Shown: in pieces, positions 58,292 to 64,000 of the stretch | Numbering within the stretch: the first letter of the stretch is position 1 | How the letters are laid out: each line of letters begins with the position of its first letter | NCBI GenBank assembly: GCA_021636625.1 | Contig: JAJWLX010000004.1 | Span: 1 to 64,000 of the forward strand | Length of the DNA: 64,000 nucleotides | Direction: 5' to 3' | Origin: Prevotella sp. | Lineage (GTDB): Bacteria; Bacteroidota; Bacteroidia; Bacteroidales; Bacteroidaceae | Notes under the pieces: model-generated | The model's input: the letters and a program-made list of their open reading frames with translations, nothing else | What the model was told of the DNA's origin: nothing | The model's database searches: none | Made by a program: the position numbers and the translations under genes

Positions 58292-59036
58292 AATATTTAG
58301 ATTTGTGCTTGATTTATTCAAAAATGGCGATAAGGAAGAGCAGGCTGGCATCTTTGCGCAAGTCAAGATCTATCGTTCTACAAGTGCCAGGGTCTTTGAA
58401 ATTATTGTAGGAATCCTGGTTCTTGCCATGTGGCTGCTCACCATCAGGAATGTCATTCATGCCACATCTGATGATTTGCCTTATCTTCTTCTGTTGGCTG
58501 GAATGGGTACTTTTTTCCCTATTGCTTGTTTGCTTCACAGCTATCATCCAAAGGCCAATGACTTTCCTTTTGTCAAGATTGTCAATGCCCGACAGGTATA
58601 TTACCTGTCCCTGTTGGGTCGCTATGCAGCTTTATGGTCAGCCCTCTTCTGGTTATGGATTAGTTGTATGGATTTTATCGGAAGTGAGCCTGTATTTGTG
58701 GGTGGAGTGATCGTTTGCTGTGTTCTTTTATGTCTGAACGGTGTATTCTTTTTTTATAAGATATACCAGTTGAGAAACCTGGTAGAAGTAGAGGATCCTG
58801 AGCCAGCTATCAAAAACGAGAAACTCTTGACTATCGGTGTATTGGTATTGACGGCGGTTTTAGGTTTTGCGTTGCATCTCCTGCCGATTTGGGATTGTAT
58901 GCCAAAGATATTAAGTGGAATTTTAAGAGGAATCCTCGTCATAGCAATGGTAGTAGGCATCGTCTGGGTATGCAAGAGATACTTCGGCCTTTTCCGTGAA
59001 ATAGATAAAGACGCCTCCGATTCATCCAGGAAATAG
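58281..59036 (+). CDS. Hypothetical integral membrane protein
   Basis: A 251-residue protein with about six hydrophobic segments (near residues 32-50, 65-85, 105-130, 135-160, 185-205, 210-235). No recognisable enzyme motif. It overlaps the ribbon-helix-helix gene by 11 bases, so translational coupling is likely. Its C-terminus is short and charged. Function unknown; by context it is a partner of the SPFH protein. Confidence 0.75.
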   Translation: MKNKIFRFVLDLFKNGDKEEQAGIFAQVKIYRSTSARVFEIIVGILVLAMWLLTIRNVIHATSDDLPYLLLLAGMGTFFPIACLLHSYHPKANDFPFVKIVNARQVYYLSLLGRYAALWSALFWLWISCMDFIGSEPVFVGGVIVCCVLLCLNGVFFFYKIYQLRNLVEVEDPEPAIKNEKLLTIGVLVLTAVLGFALHLLPIWDCMPKILSGILRGILVIAMVVGIVWVCKRYFGLFREIDKDASDSSRK

Positions 59037-59044
59037 AGGCGTCT
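59009..59044. terminator. Hairpin at the end of the SPFH operon
   Basis: AGACGCCTC (59009-59017) pairs with GAGGCGTCT (59036-59044). It lies between convergent genes and overlaps the stop codon; no T tract, so the assignment is tentative. Confidence 0.4.
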
Positions 59045-59065
59045 CCGATTCGTCGCAACAGTTAT

Positions 59066-59479
59066 TTATTCCCCGATAATCGTTGCGATGAGGTGTCGGC
59101 TTCCGCCTCCCTCTCTGAATTCACATAGATAAATCCCCTGCCATGTACCAAGGTTCAATCTGCCGTTGGTAATAGGAATGGTGAGCGATACACCCACCAT
59201 GCTCGATTTGGCATGCGCCGACATATCCGTAGGTCCTTCATCCTGATGCAGGTATCTTGGGTCGCCATCTGGAACCAATCTTTCGAAGATACCCTTTAAA
59301 TCATGTCTCACATCAGGGTCGAAGTTCTCGTTCAGCGACAATCCGCAACTGGTATGTCTTACGAAGAGGTTCAGAATCCCCGTCTTAGGCAGCGCCGGCA
59401 AGTTCCTCATCACCTCGTTGGTTACGAGGTGAAAGCCGCGAGGAAGCGGGCGCAATGAAAATTCTACTTGCTGTATCAT
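59066..59479 (-). CDS. YjbQ family protein (secondary thiamine-phosphate synthase-like)
   Basis: The 137-residue protein matches the UPF0047/YjbQ family: FVRHTSCGLSLNENFDPDVR, HQDEGPTDMSAHAKSSM, LGTWQGIYLCEFREGG and the final RHLIATIIGE. Some members show thiamine-phosphate synthase side activity, but the true role is not known. It is monocistronic, with a minus-strand TATCTTTG at 59532-59539. Confidence 0.92.
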   Translation of the reverse strand: MIQQVEFSLRPLPRGFHLVTNEVMRNLPALPKTGILNLFVRHTSCGLSLNENFDPDVRHDLKGIFERLVPDGDPRYLHQDEGPTDMSAHAKSSMVGVSLTIPITNGRLNLGTWQGIYLCEFREGGGSRHLIATIIGE

Positions 59480-59531
59480 ATCATTCTTTATAGTCTTTGA
59501 ATAGTCTTATATCTTTCTGATAATCATGGTG

Positions 59532-59539
59532 CAAAGATA
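59532..59539 (-). promoter_or_regulatory. -7 element of the YjbQ gene
   Basis: Minus strand TATCTTTG, 53 bases upstream of the start. Confidence 0.5.
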
Positions 59540-59686
59540 ATTATAATTTTATTATTATGATACTATTATAATGCAAATATAGGAAAGTTTAACCATTTGA
59601 GGAATTCTCTTCCTTGCTATCTGCTACCCCGAAAAATCTTCTTCTTTAGAAGAAGGAAAAAAACAAGAAAAATAATCCCGAAAAAA

Positions 59687-59837
59687 TTTGGTGGTTTCAG
59701 AATAATGATGTACTTTTGCACCCGAAATCAAGCATTAAGAGTTGCCCAGTTGCGGCACACCAACCGAGTTTCGCATAGAGATAACCACGGTGGTAAAAGA
59801 ATGTGTAAGTGTTTAACAACTTAAAATAATTATCTTT
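59687..59837 (+). promoter_or_regulatory. Promoter and long structured leader of the 75-aa gene
   Basis: TTTG at 59687-59690, 20-bp gap and TACTTTTG at 59711-59718 form a good promoter. The leader is about 110 bases, more G+C-rich than its surroundings, and can pair ACC-ACCG (59759-59766, one bulged A) with CGGTGGT (59788-59794). Between 59480 and 59686 only the YjbQ promoter and A+T-rich sequence are seen. Confidence 0.6.
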
Positions 59838-60065
59838 ATGAATCCAAATTCAGATTTAAAGAACAATGAGAGTGTAATGGCAGCTAATGCCGAGTCAAGA
59901 ATTTCAGAGTATGCTGCCCGTTTTGCCGCATACAGCGATGAGCGTTTGAAGCAGACCGTGGATCACGAGCGCAAGGTTCGTGGTTGGGGCAGCGAGCGCA
60001 GTTACTTCCTTGCCGCCTTGCGAGGAGAGTGCGAGAAGCGAGGCATTGATTACTGCTGGAAGTAG
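59838..60065 (+). CDS. Small hypothetical protein (75 aa)
   Basis: The frame encodes a soluble, charged, helical protein: a variable N-terminus, then ESRISEYAARFAAYSDERLK and RKVRGWGSERSYFLAALRGE, ending RGIDYCWK. A clear promoter lies upstream and codon use is gene-like, so I regard it as real. The Met at codon 14 is an alternative start. I do not recognise a family or function. It is monocistronic; a repeat array follows downstream. Confidence 0.7.
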   Translation: MNPNSDLKNNESVMAANAESRISEYAARFAAYSDERLKQTVDHERKVRGWGSERSYFLAALRGECEKRGIDYCWK

Positions 60066-60282
60066 GGGAATGTTTCCCACGGATTTCACAGTTTTCCAAC
60101 TGATAATCTTTTTATTACGTATTTTACATAGTTTGATTTTTTTATGTAACCCTCTTTTGGGATAGGTTTTGAAACCCGATTGCAAAGATATGATATTATT
60201 TATGGATATACAAATGTTTGGGGCTATAAATTAAAGTAAAAAAGTGGCAACTGGTTTTCAGGTTGTTATTTTTACTTTACAA

Positions 60283-60385
60283 TTTAAACGTGACCGAAAA
60301 ATATCTTAAGAGAAGATATTATTTCCCTTAAGGAAAAAACTATTTTCCCTTAAGGAAAAAAATAAAAAACCTTAAGGGAAAAATC
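60283..60385. repeat. Array of CTTAAG-centred palindromes at exact 22-bp spacing
   Basis: CTTAAG occurs at 60305, 60327, 60349 and 60371, each 22 bases apart; a TTTAAA at 60283-60288 has its centre another 22 bases upstream. The inner units extend to TTTCCCTTAAGGAAA. Confidence 0.85.
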
Positions 60386-60678
60386 AGAATCTCTTCTTTC
60401 CCCATTTTTCCGGTGTTTTTGCCTGATTTCCTTTCTTTGGAATATTGTTTACATAGAGAAGAGAAAAAGATGTTCTTTCTGCTGCTTCCCTTGCTCTGTT
60501 CATTCACCTCGGCAACTACCTTTCCTGTGGCTTTTCCTGCCAGGGCAGTCTGGGATTATTTCCAAGACTGCTCCTGGGTTTGTTGAATTCGCGAGCGATG
60601 AAATCTGCCTGAAACCATTAATAGATGTTATTTATGATATAATAGACAAACACTTTCGTTTATCTATTATAAAATCCG

Positions 60679-60686
60679 TATCTTTG
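60679..60686 (+). promoter_or_regulatory. -7 element of the redox cluster promoter
   Basis: TATCTTTG, 28 bases before the start codon at 60715; the -33 element is weak. Confidence 0.55.
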
Positions 60687-60714
60687 CAGCAAAATTCAAA
60701 TAAACAAGATAAAT

Positions 60715-61113
60715 ATGGAAACAAGAAAAGAAATTGCAGCAGAGAAGAAGCGTTGTGGGGCTCATAACTGTACCCAGGCAGTGGTTTGTACCTATCATGA
60801 CTATACAGGTATGGACGAAGCGACACTCAAGCATATAGGCAATGCCTTTGCTGCAGGAATGGGTAATATGGAAGGAACCTGCGGTGCCCTCATAGGAGCA
60901 GGAGTGGTATTAGGCCTTGCAACAAAGGATAAGGCTAAGTCTGTCAAGGCGATGCGACAGATCATGACCCAATTCCAGCAGCACAACGGAGCTACCCAGT
61001 GCAAGCTTCTCAAAGGGGTGGGAACTGGTAAGATACTCAGAGAATGCCCGCTCTGCGTAGCCGATGCGGCAGAATTCCTGGAAGGGCAATTGGAAAAACT
61101 AACCGGTCAATAA
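60715..61113 (+). CDS. C_GCAxxG_C_C family redox protein
   Basis: A 132-residue protein with the family cysteine pattern: CGAHNCTQAVVC near the N-terminus, GTCGALIGAGVVLGLA in the middle (GCAxxG variant), CKLL, and CPLCVADAAEFL at the C-terminus. Such proteins are thought to be redox or metal-binding, but no reaction is established. First gene of an apparent operon with a ferredoxin, a membrane iron-sulfur protein and an OxyR-type regulator. Confidence 0.9.
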   Translation: METRKEIAAEKKRCGAHNCTQAVVCTYHDYTGMDEATLKHIGNAFAAGMGNMEGTCGALIGAGVVLGLATKDKAKSVKAMRQIMTQFQQHNGATQCKLLKGVGTGKILRECPLCVADAAEFLEGQLEKLTGQ

Positions 61114-61119
61114 AAGCAG

Positions 61120-61311
61120 ATGGCAAAATACAAGGCGCAAAGCGAGCACGACCGCTGCGTGGCATGTGGTGTTTGCGTAAAGGTATGTCCCAAGGATGCC
61201 GTCAGCATCTACCGAGGATGTTATGCTGTAGTAAATGAGGATTTGTGCATAGGCTGCGGCATCTGTGAAAAGAACTGTCCGGCAGGAGTCATGCACAAGA
61301 TATTGAGATAA
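61120..61311 (+). CDS. Small 4Fe-4S ferredoxin (2x[4Fe-4S])
   Basis: A 63-residue protein with two classical clusters: CVACGVCVKVCPKDAV and CIGCGICEKNCPAGVM (CxxCxxCxxxC-P each). It would carry electrons in the cytoplasm. It lies six bases after the C_GCAxxG_C_C gene. Confidence 0.94.
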   Translation: MAKYKAQSEHDRCVACGVCVKVCPKDAVSIYRGCYAVVNEDLCIGCGICEKNCPAGVMHKILR

Positions 61312-61329
61312 CAGATTAAAAGCATTTTT

Positions 61330-61908
61330 ATGGCAAGACAAAAAAGCAAGAAGTGGAGTGATTATATGTGGCTGGTATCCGCTACCTATTTCACTCTTGG
61401 ATTCTTCAATATCGTGTTTGCGTGGTTGGGAGTCATCTGTTTTATGATTCCGCTGCTCATGGCTATTTTCGGAGGCGGCAAGGGATATTGCAACAACTAT
61501 TGTGGGCGTGGTCAACTTTTCCTGCAGATAGGAAATACCCTGGGATGGTCGCGCAAGAAGGTGGCACCAAGATGGTTATCATCCAAATGGTTCCGTCATG
61601 GATTTCTGCTTTTCTTCATGTTCTTCTTCATCCAGATGATTATCCTCACTGTGATGGTGGCAAAGGGCACAGAGAATCTCCATCAGACTATTCACCTGCT
61701 CTGGACTTTTGATGTTCCCTGGCACTGGGCATATCCAGTAGAGATAGAACCCTGGAAGGCGCAGTTTGCCTTCGGTCTCTATGGCATCATGCTCACCTCG
61801 CTGATAGTGGGTGTGCTACTCACCATCTTCTATCGTCCTAGAACCTGGTGTGTTTTCTGTCCGATGGGCAACATGACTCAACTCATCTGCAAGCTCAAGG
61901 CAAGATAA
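61330..61908 (+). CDS. 4Fe-4S-binding membrane protein (NapH/CcoG-like)
   Basis: The 192-residue protein has about four transmembrane segments and cysteine groups typical of the NapH/RdxA family: CNNYCGRGQLF in an early loop and TWCVFCPMGNMTQLIC near the C-terminus. It probably passes electrons between the adjacent ferredoxin and a membrane partner. It is shorter than NapH, lacking its soluble ferredoxin domain, which may be supplied by the separate small ferredoxin. Confidence 0.85.
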   Translation: MARQKSKKWSDYMWLVSATYFTLGFFNIVFAWLGVICFMIPLLMAIFGGGKGYCNNYCGRGQLFLQIGNTLGWSRKKVAPRWLSSKWFRHGFLLFFMFFFIQMIILTVMVAKGTENLHQTIHLLWTFDVPWHWAYPVEIEPWKAQFAFGLYGIMLTSLIVGVLLTIFYRPRTWCVFCPMGNMTQLICKLKAR

Positions 61909-61946
61909 GCCCTGTACTTGGCTGATGATATAAATAGAATAACGAT

Positions 61947-62873
61947 ATGAATTTACAGCAACTGAAATACATTGTGGCACTCAACCGCTTTCGCAATTTT
62001 GCGAGAGCGGCAGAGGCTTGTCAGATTTCGCAGCCTACACTCAGTGCCATGCTTGTGAAACTGGAGGAAGAACTGGATACCCGTATCTTCGAAAGAAACA
62101 ACAAAACCGTATCTCCCACTACGCCAGGAAAGAAGATTATCCGTCAGGCAGAAACAGTATTGCAGGAGATAGAACGCATCCCGGAAATCGTGATGGAAGA
62201 TAAGGGTGAGATAGGCGGAAGTCTGTCGCTCGCCGTGGGACCAACCATTGCCCCCTACATCCTGCCCAGGTTCATCAGATACTATCGGGAAAACTATCCA
62301 TCGGTAGATCTCAATATCCTGGAACTGAAGGCTGATTTCATGCTCGATTCCCTGCTTCGTGGCGAGATGGATGCCGGCATAGCCATCTCCGACAATGTCC
62401 GTGAAGGCATTCTGGAGATACCTCTCTACACGGAGAAGTTCTACGTGTATCTAGCCGAGAGCTGCTGGCGCAAGCTCCCTGTTTTCAAGCCTGAGAATCT
62501 GGAGTATGAGAATATGTGGATTATGAAGGAGGCACAGTGTCTGCGCAACAGTGCCTTTTCGTTCTGCAAGGCCCGCAGCAAGGGTCATCACATCTATGAG
62601 GCAGGCAGCATCGAGACCCTGATAAGGATAGTGGATGAGAACGGCGGCTTCACCATCATTCCAGAGATGCACCTCCCTTTCCTGAGTGAGGAGCAGAAAA
62701 GGAATGTAAGAAAGATAGAGGAAGATTATCTGTCGCAGAGGCGCATATCGCTCTATATCAGGGAGGATTACATCCGTGAGCGGATGCTGAACACCCTGGT
62801 CGATACCCTCAAGATATTCATTCCAGAGGAGATGATGGGAGAAGGCATCAGGAAATACGGCATCAAGCTGTAA
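61947..62873 (+). CDS. oxyR: OxyR-type LysR family regulator
   Basis: The 308-residue protein has an N-terminal LysR helix-turn-helix (FRNFARAAEACQISQPTLSA, EEELDTRIFERN) and a C-terminal effector domain. Cys198 and Cys207 lie in CLRNSAFSFC, the same C-x8-C spacing and context as the redox cysteines 199 and 208 of E. coli OxyR. It therefore probably senses peroxide and activates antioxidant genes. It is the last intact gene of the redox cluster, 38 bases after the membrane iron-sulfur gene. Confidence 0.9.
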   Translation: MNLQQLKYIVALNRFRNFARAAEACQISQPTLSAMLVKLEEELDTRIFERNNKTVSPTTPGKKIIRQAETVLQEIERIPEIVMEDKGEIGGSLSLAVGPTIAPYILPRFIRYYRENYPSVDLNILELKADFMLDSLLRGEMDAGIAISDNVREGILEIPLYTEKFYVYLAESCWRKLPVFKPENLEYENMWIMKEAQCLRNSAFSFCKARSKGHHIYEAGSIETLIRIVDENGGFTIIPEMHLPFLSEEQKRNVRKIEEDYLSQRRISLYIREDYIRERMLNTLVDTLKIFIPEEMMGEGIRKYGIKL

Positions 62874-62896
62874 CTATCAGCCAGATGAGTTGAATA

Positions 62897-62920
62897 CAAG
62901 AAAAATCCCCCTTTTTCTTG
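62897..62920 (+). terminator. Weak hairpin after oxyR
   Basis: CAAGAAAAA (62897-62905) pairs with TTTTTCTTG (62912-62920), 24 bases beyond the oxyR stop. Confidence 0.45.
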
Positions 62921-63004
62921 CGTAATTAAAATGTATATTGCTCAATATTGAAATCCCACAACGGTGAATTCATAGAATTGTACCCTATTGTGATGGAAGA
63001 TTAA

Positions 63005-63346
63005 GAAAAAGCATATCCGCAACAGATACCGTGGGAGGTAAATGTTGCGGATTTTTCATTCAATATGACTTTCGGCTAGGCATATAAAACCCTGGTAGAC
63101 TGCGATTGCGACAGCCATCCTGCAGACCCGAAACTCAAGGATATGGGAATTCTTGCAAGCACGGATCCTGTGGCTCTTGATCAGGCTTGCCTAGACCTTG
63201 TTTTCACCCACAAAGGAAAACCTGGTGATGATGAAAAGCCACTCATTGAGCGAATCAATCGTCAGCATGGTACCTACATCACAGATTATGCAGAGAAGAT
63301 AGGTTTTGGAAGCAAGAAATACAGTCTGGTGATGATTAAGCAATGA
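63005..63346 (+). pseudogene. Truncated DUF362 family (iron-sulfur) gene remnant
   Basis: The frame reads KAYPQQIPWEVNVADF, NMTFG, then an in-frame TAG at 63077-63079. It continues LVDCDCDSHPADPKLKDMG, ILASTDPVALDQACLDLV, LIERINRQHGTY and ends IGFGSKKYSLVMIKQ. This is the C-terminal part of a DUF362 protein; the family is normally several hundred residues with ferredoxin clusters. No upstream part is present. A start at 63143 would give only 67 residues. It is probably a relic of the redox cluster. Confidence 0.8.
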
Positions 63347-63477
63347 AAAAGATAATCACAAAACATAAATCCTGCCAAATTGCCCATTTCTGCATGACAT
63401 AATTTGATGAAAATCAAGAAATCGGGCATTTTCTGAAGTTTTCTCTCAAAAAGTTGTGTTCGCACACAAAAAGGCAT

Positions 63478-63485
63478 TACCTTTG
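63478..63485 (+). promoter_or_regulatory. -7 element of the two-peptide operon
   Basis: TACCTTTG, 52 bases upstream of the first small ORF; GTTG at 63453-63456 may serve as -33 element with a 21-bp gap. Confidence 0.55.
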
Positions 63486-63537
63486 CACTCGAAAAGATTG
63501 AATAACGAATAATTAAAGTAAAGAAAGGGTAACAATT

Positions 63538-63627
63538 ATGATGGTATTAGGAATGACACTGGCAGTTGTAGCTGCTCTTTTTGCAGAGGTTGTAAATGTC
63601 AACAAGAAGATTAGCCTCGGCAAGTAA
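63538..63627 (+). CDS. Tiny hydrophobic peptide 1 (29 aa)
   Basis: ATG at 63538, stop at 63625-63627. The first 20 residues (MVLGMTLAVVAALFAEVV) form one hydrophobic helix, followed by a basic, polar end (NVNKKISLGK). AGAAAGGGTAAC lies just upstream, matching the second ORF's upstream sequence. It has a promoter and shares a terminator with peptide 2. I do not recognise it. Confidence 0.65.
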   Translation: MMVLGMTLAVVAALFAEVVNVNKKISLGK

Positions 63628-63722
63628 TCAGCCCTTGAGAGGCATCTTAGAATGCTTTCAAGGAAGTTGATTGGAAATGGATAAAGATTAGGATAACAGA
63701 TTAATAGAGAAAGGATAAGATT

Positions 63723-63809
63723 ATGTTAGTTGTAGGTATGATTTTAGCAATGATCGTTGCAGCGTGCGCAGAGTATGGTGCTAGATCTAACATGAAGGAC
63801 TTCGCTTAA
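63723..63809 (+). CDS. Tiny hydrophobic peptide 2 (28 aa), paralogue of peptide 1
   Basis: ATG at 63723, stop at 63807-63809. It reads MLVVGMILAMIVAACAE and then YGARSNMKDFA. The pattern VxGMxLAxxxAxxAE is shared with peptide 1, and AGAAAGGATAAGA precedes both starts in similar form, so the pair probably arose by duplication. One transmembrane helix is expected. Function unknown. Confidence 0.65.
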   Translation: MLVVGMILAMIVAACAEYGARSNMKDFA

Positions 63810-63865
63810 CAAGCAGTTCTTCTTTCAATTTGAGAGAATTTAAACAGTAGTTCCATATAATAAAT

Positions 63866-63922
63866 AAGGAAAGGCAGCTGTTGGCATTTGAAAGATGCCA
63901 GCAGCTGTCTTTCCTTTTTTAT
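63866..63922 (+). terminator. Terminator of the two-peptide operon
   Basis: A 22-bp stem with near-perfect pairing (63866-63887 with 63895-63916), seven-base loop and a T run. Confidence 0.9.
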
Positions 63923-63928
63923 ATTCAT

Positions 63929-64000
63929 TTATGATAGTTTTGGGGCATCCCCAATCATGGCACGTGCCCATGAAGAGTGGCGGAAGTCTGTAGCAAGGGT
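63929..64000 (-). CDS. C-terminal end of a downstream gene (partial)
   Basis: An open minus-strand frame runs from the window edge to TAA at 63929-63931. It encodes 23 residues including TDFRHSSWARAMIGDAPKLS. It shares the terminator region in a convergent arrangement, which supports a real gene. Too short to identify. Confidence 0.45.
   Translation of the reverse strand, partial: TLATDFRHSSWARAMIGDAPKLS

Larger units (their letters stand above)
60066..60714. other. 649-base intergenic region with repeat array and possible decayed gene
   Basis: It holds a 22-bp-phased palindrome array (60283-60376), then a stretch (about 60385-60600) whose minus strand has long open frames without start codons, one ending in NNPRLPWQEKPQER at a stop. 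This could be a remnant of a lost gene. The promoter of the next gene lies at 60679-60686. No intact gene is supported. Confidence 0.55.

Noticed and set aside
59597..59824. A 75-codon plus-strand ORF before the small hypothetical gene
   Set aside because: It spans the promoter of that gene and has a composition typical of noncoding A+T-rich DNA.

Overview
The window looks like a chromosomal segment of a gut or rumen Prevotella/Segatella-type member of the Bacteroidales. Supporting this: SusC/SusD pairs in a polysaccharide utilisation locus (PUL); repeated Bacteroidetes promoters of the form TTTG-N19/20-TAnnTTTG; almost no Shine-Dalgarno sequences; and Bacteroidales families such as DUF4924, DUF4837 and DUF4922. 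No rRNA, CRISPR array, insertion sequence or phage gene was seen. Assignment to a genus is inference.

Layout. 1-2.1 kb: miaA and a lipid-kinase-like gene, closed by a bidirectional terminator. 2.1-2.8 kb: a Crp/Fnr regulator (minus). 3.0-7.8 kb: a glycogen metabolism operon (GH133 debranching enzyme, glycogen-synthase-like transferase, GH57 enzyme with an H1-like tail). 8.0-27.6 kb: a minus-strand pectin PUL with SusC/SusD pair 1, a GH43 and a GH28 enzyme, a DUF4957-type lipoprotein with SusC/SusD pair 2, and a GH28-GH105 fusion. 27.8-29.3 kb: an ECF sigma factor, rpe and an unnoticed 44-residue ORF. 29.6-36.5 kb: a complete trp operon in the order DCFABEG behind a leader peptide with three consecutive Trp codons and an attenuator. 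36.9-44.4 kb: ROK kinase, LysE exporter, DUF4924, prfC, ClC channel, fmt, tsaC. 44.6-51.5 kb (minus): tRNA-His, secG, a helical-repeat protein, lptE, a sigma-54 activator, pdxA, DUF4837, rlmN. 51.6-56.9 kb: a giant glycosyltransferase/DUF4922/SpoIID protein followed by an AmpG-like transporter. 57-59 kb: an SPFH, ribbon-helix-helix and membrane-protein operon with a striking operator. 59-64 kb: YjbQ, a small hypothetical protein, a redox cluster ending in an OxyR-type regulator, a DUF362 pseudogene, and a self-contained unit encoding two tiny hydrophobic peptides.

How the parts work together. The PUL would import pectin fragments through two SusCD complexes and process them with polygalacturonases, a GH43 and an unsaturated uronyl hydrolase. 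Three of its promoters carry a related box at 43-44 bp upstream of the -7 element, which suggests one shared activator. The trp operon appears to be controlled by ribosome-mediated attenuation.

The least explained structure is in the intergenic DNA. Three arrays of short units with 21-22 bp periodicity occur at 17.1-17.4, 36.5-36.7 and 60.3-60.4 kb. Their sequences are unrelated, but they share a period and (partly) palindromic cores. The first is bracketed by two inverted copies of a roughly 56-bp element. Heptanucleotide repeats occur at several other places, one inside a coding sequence.
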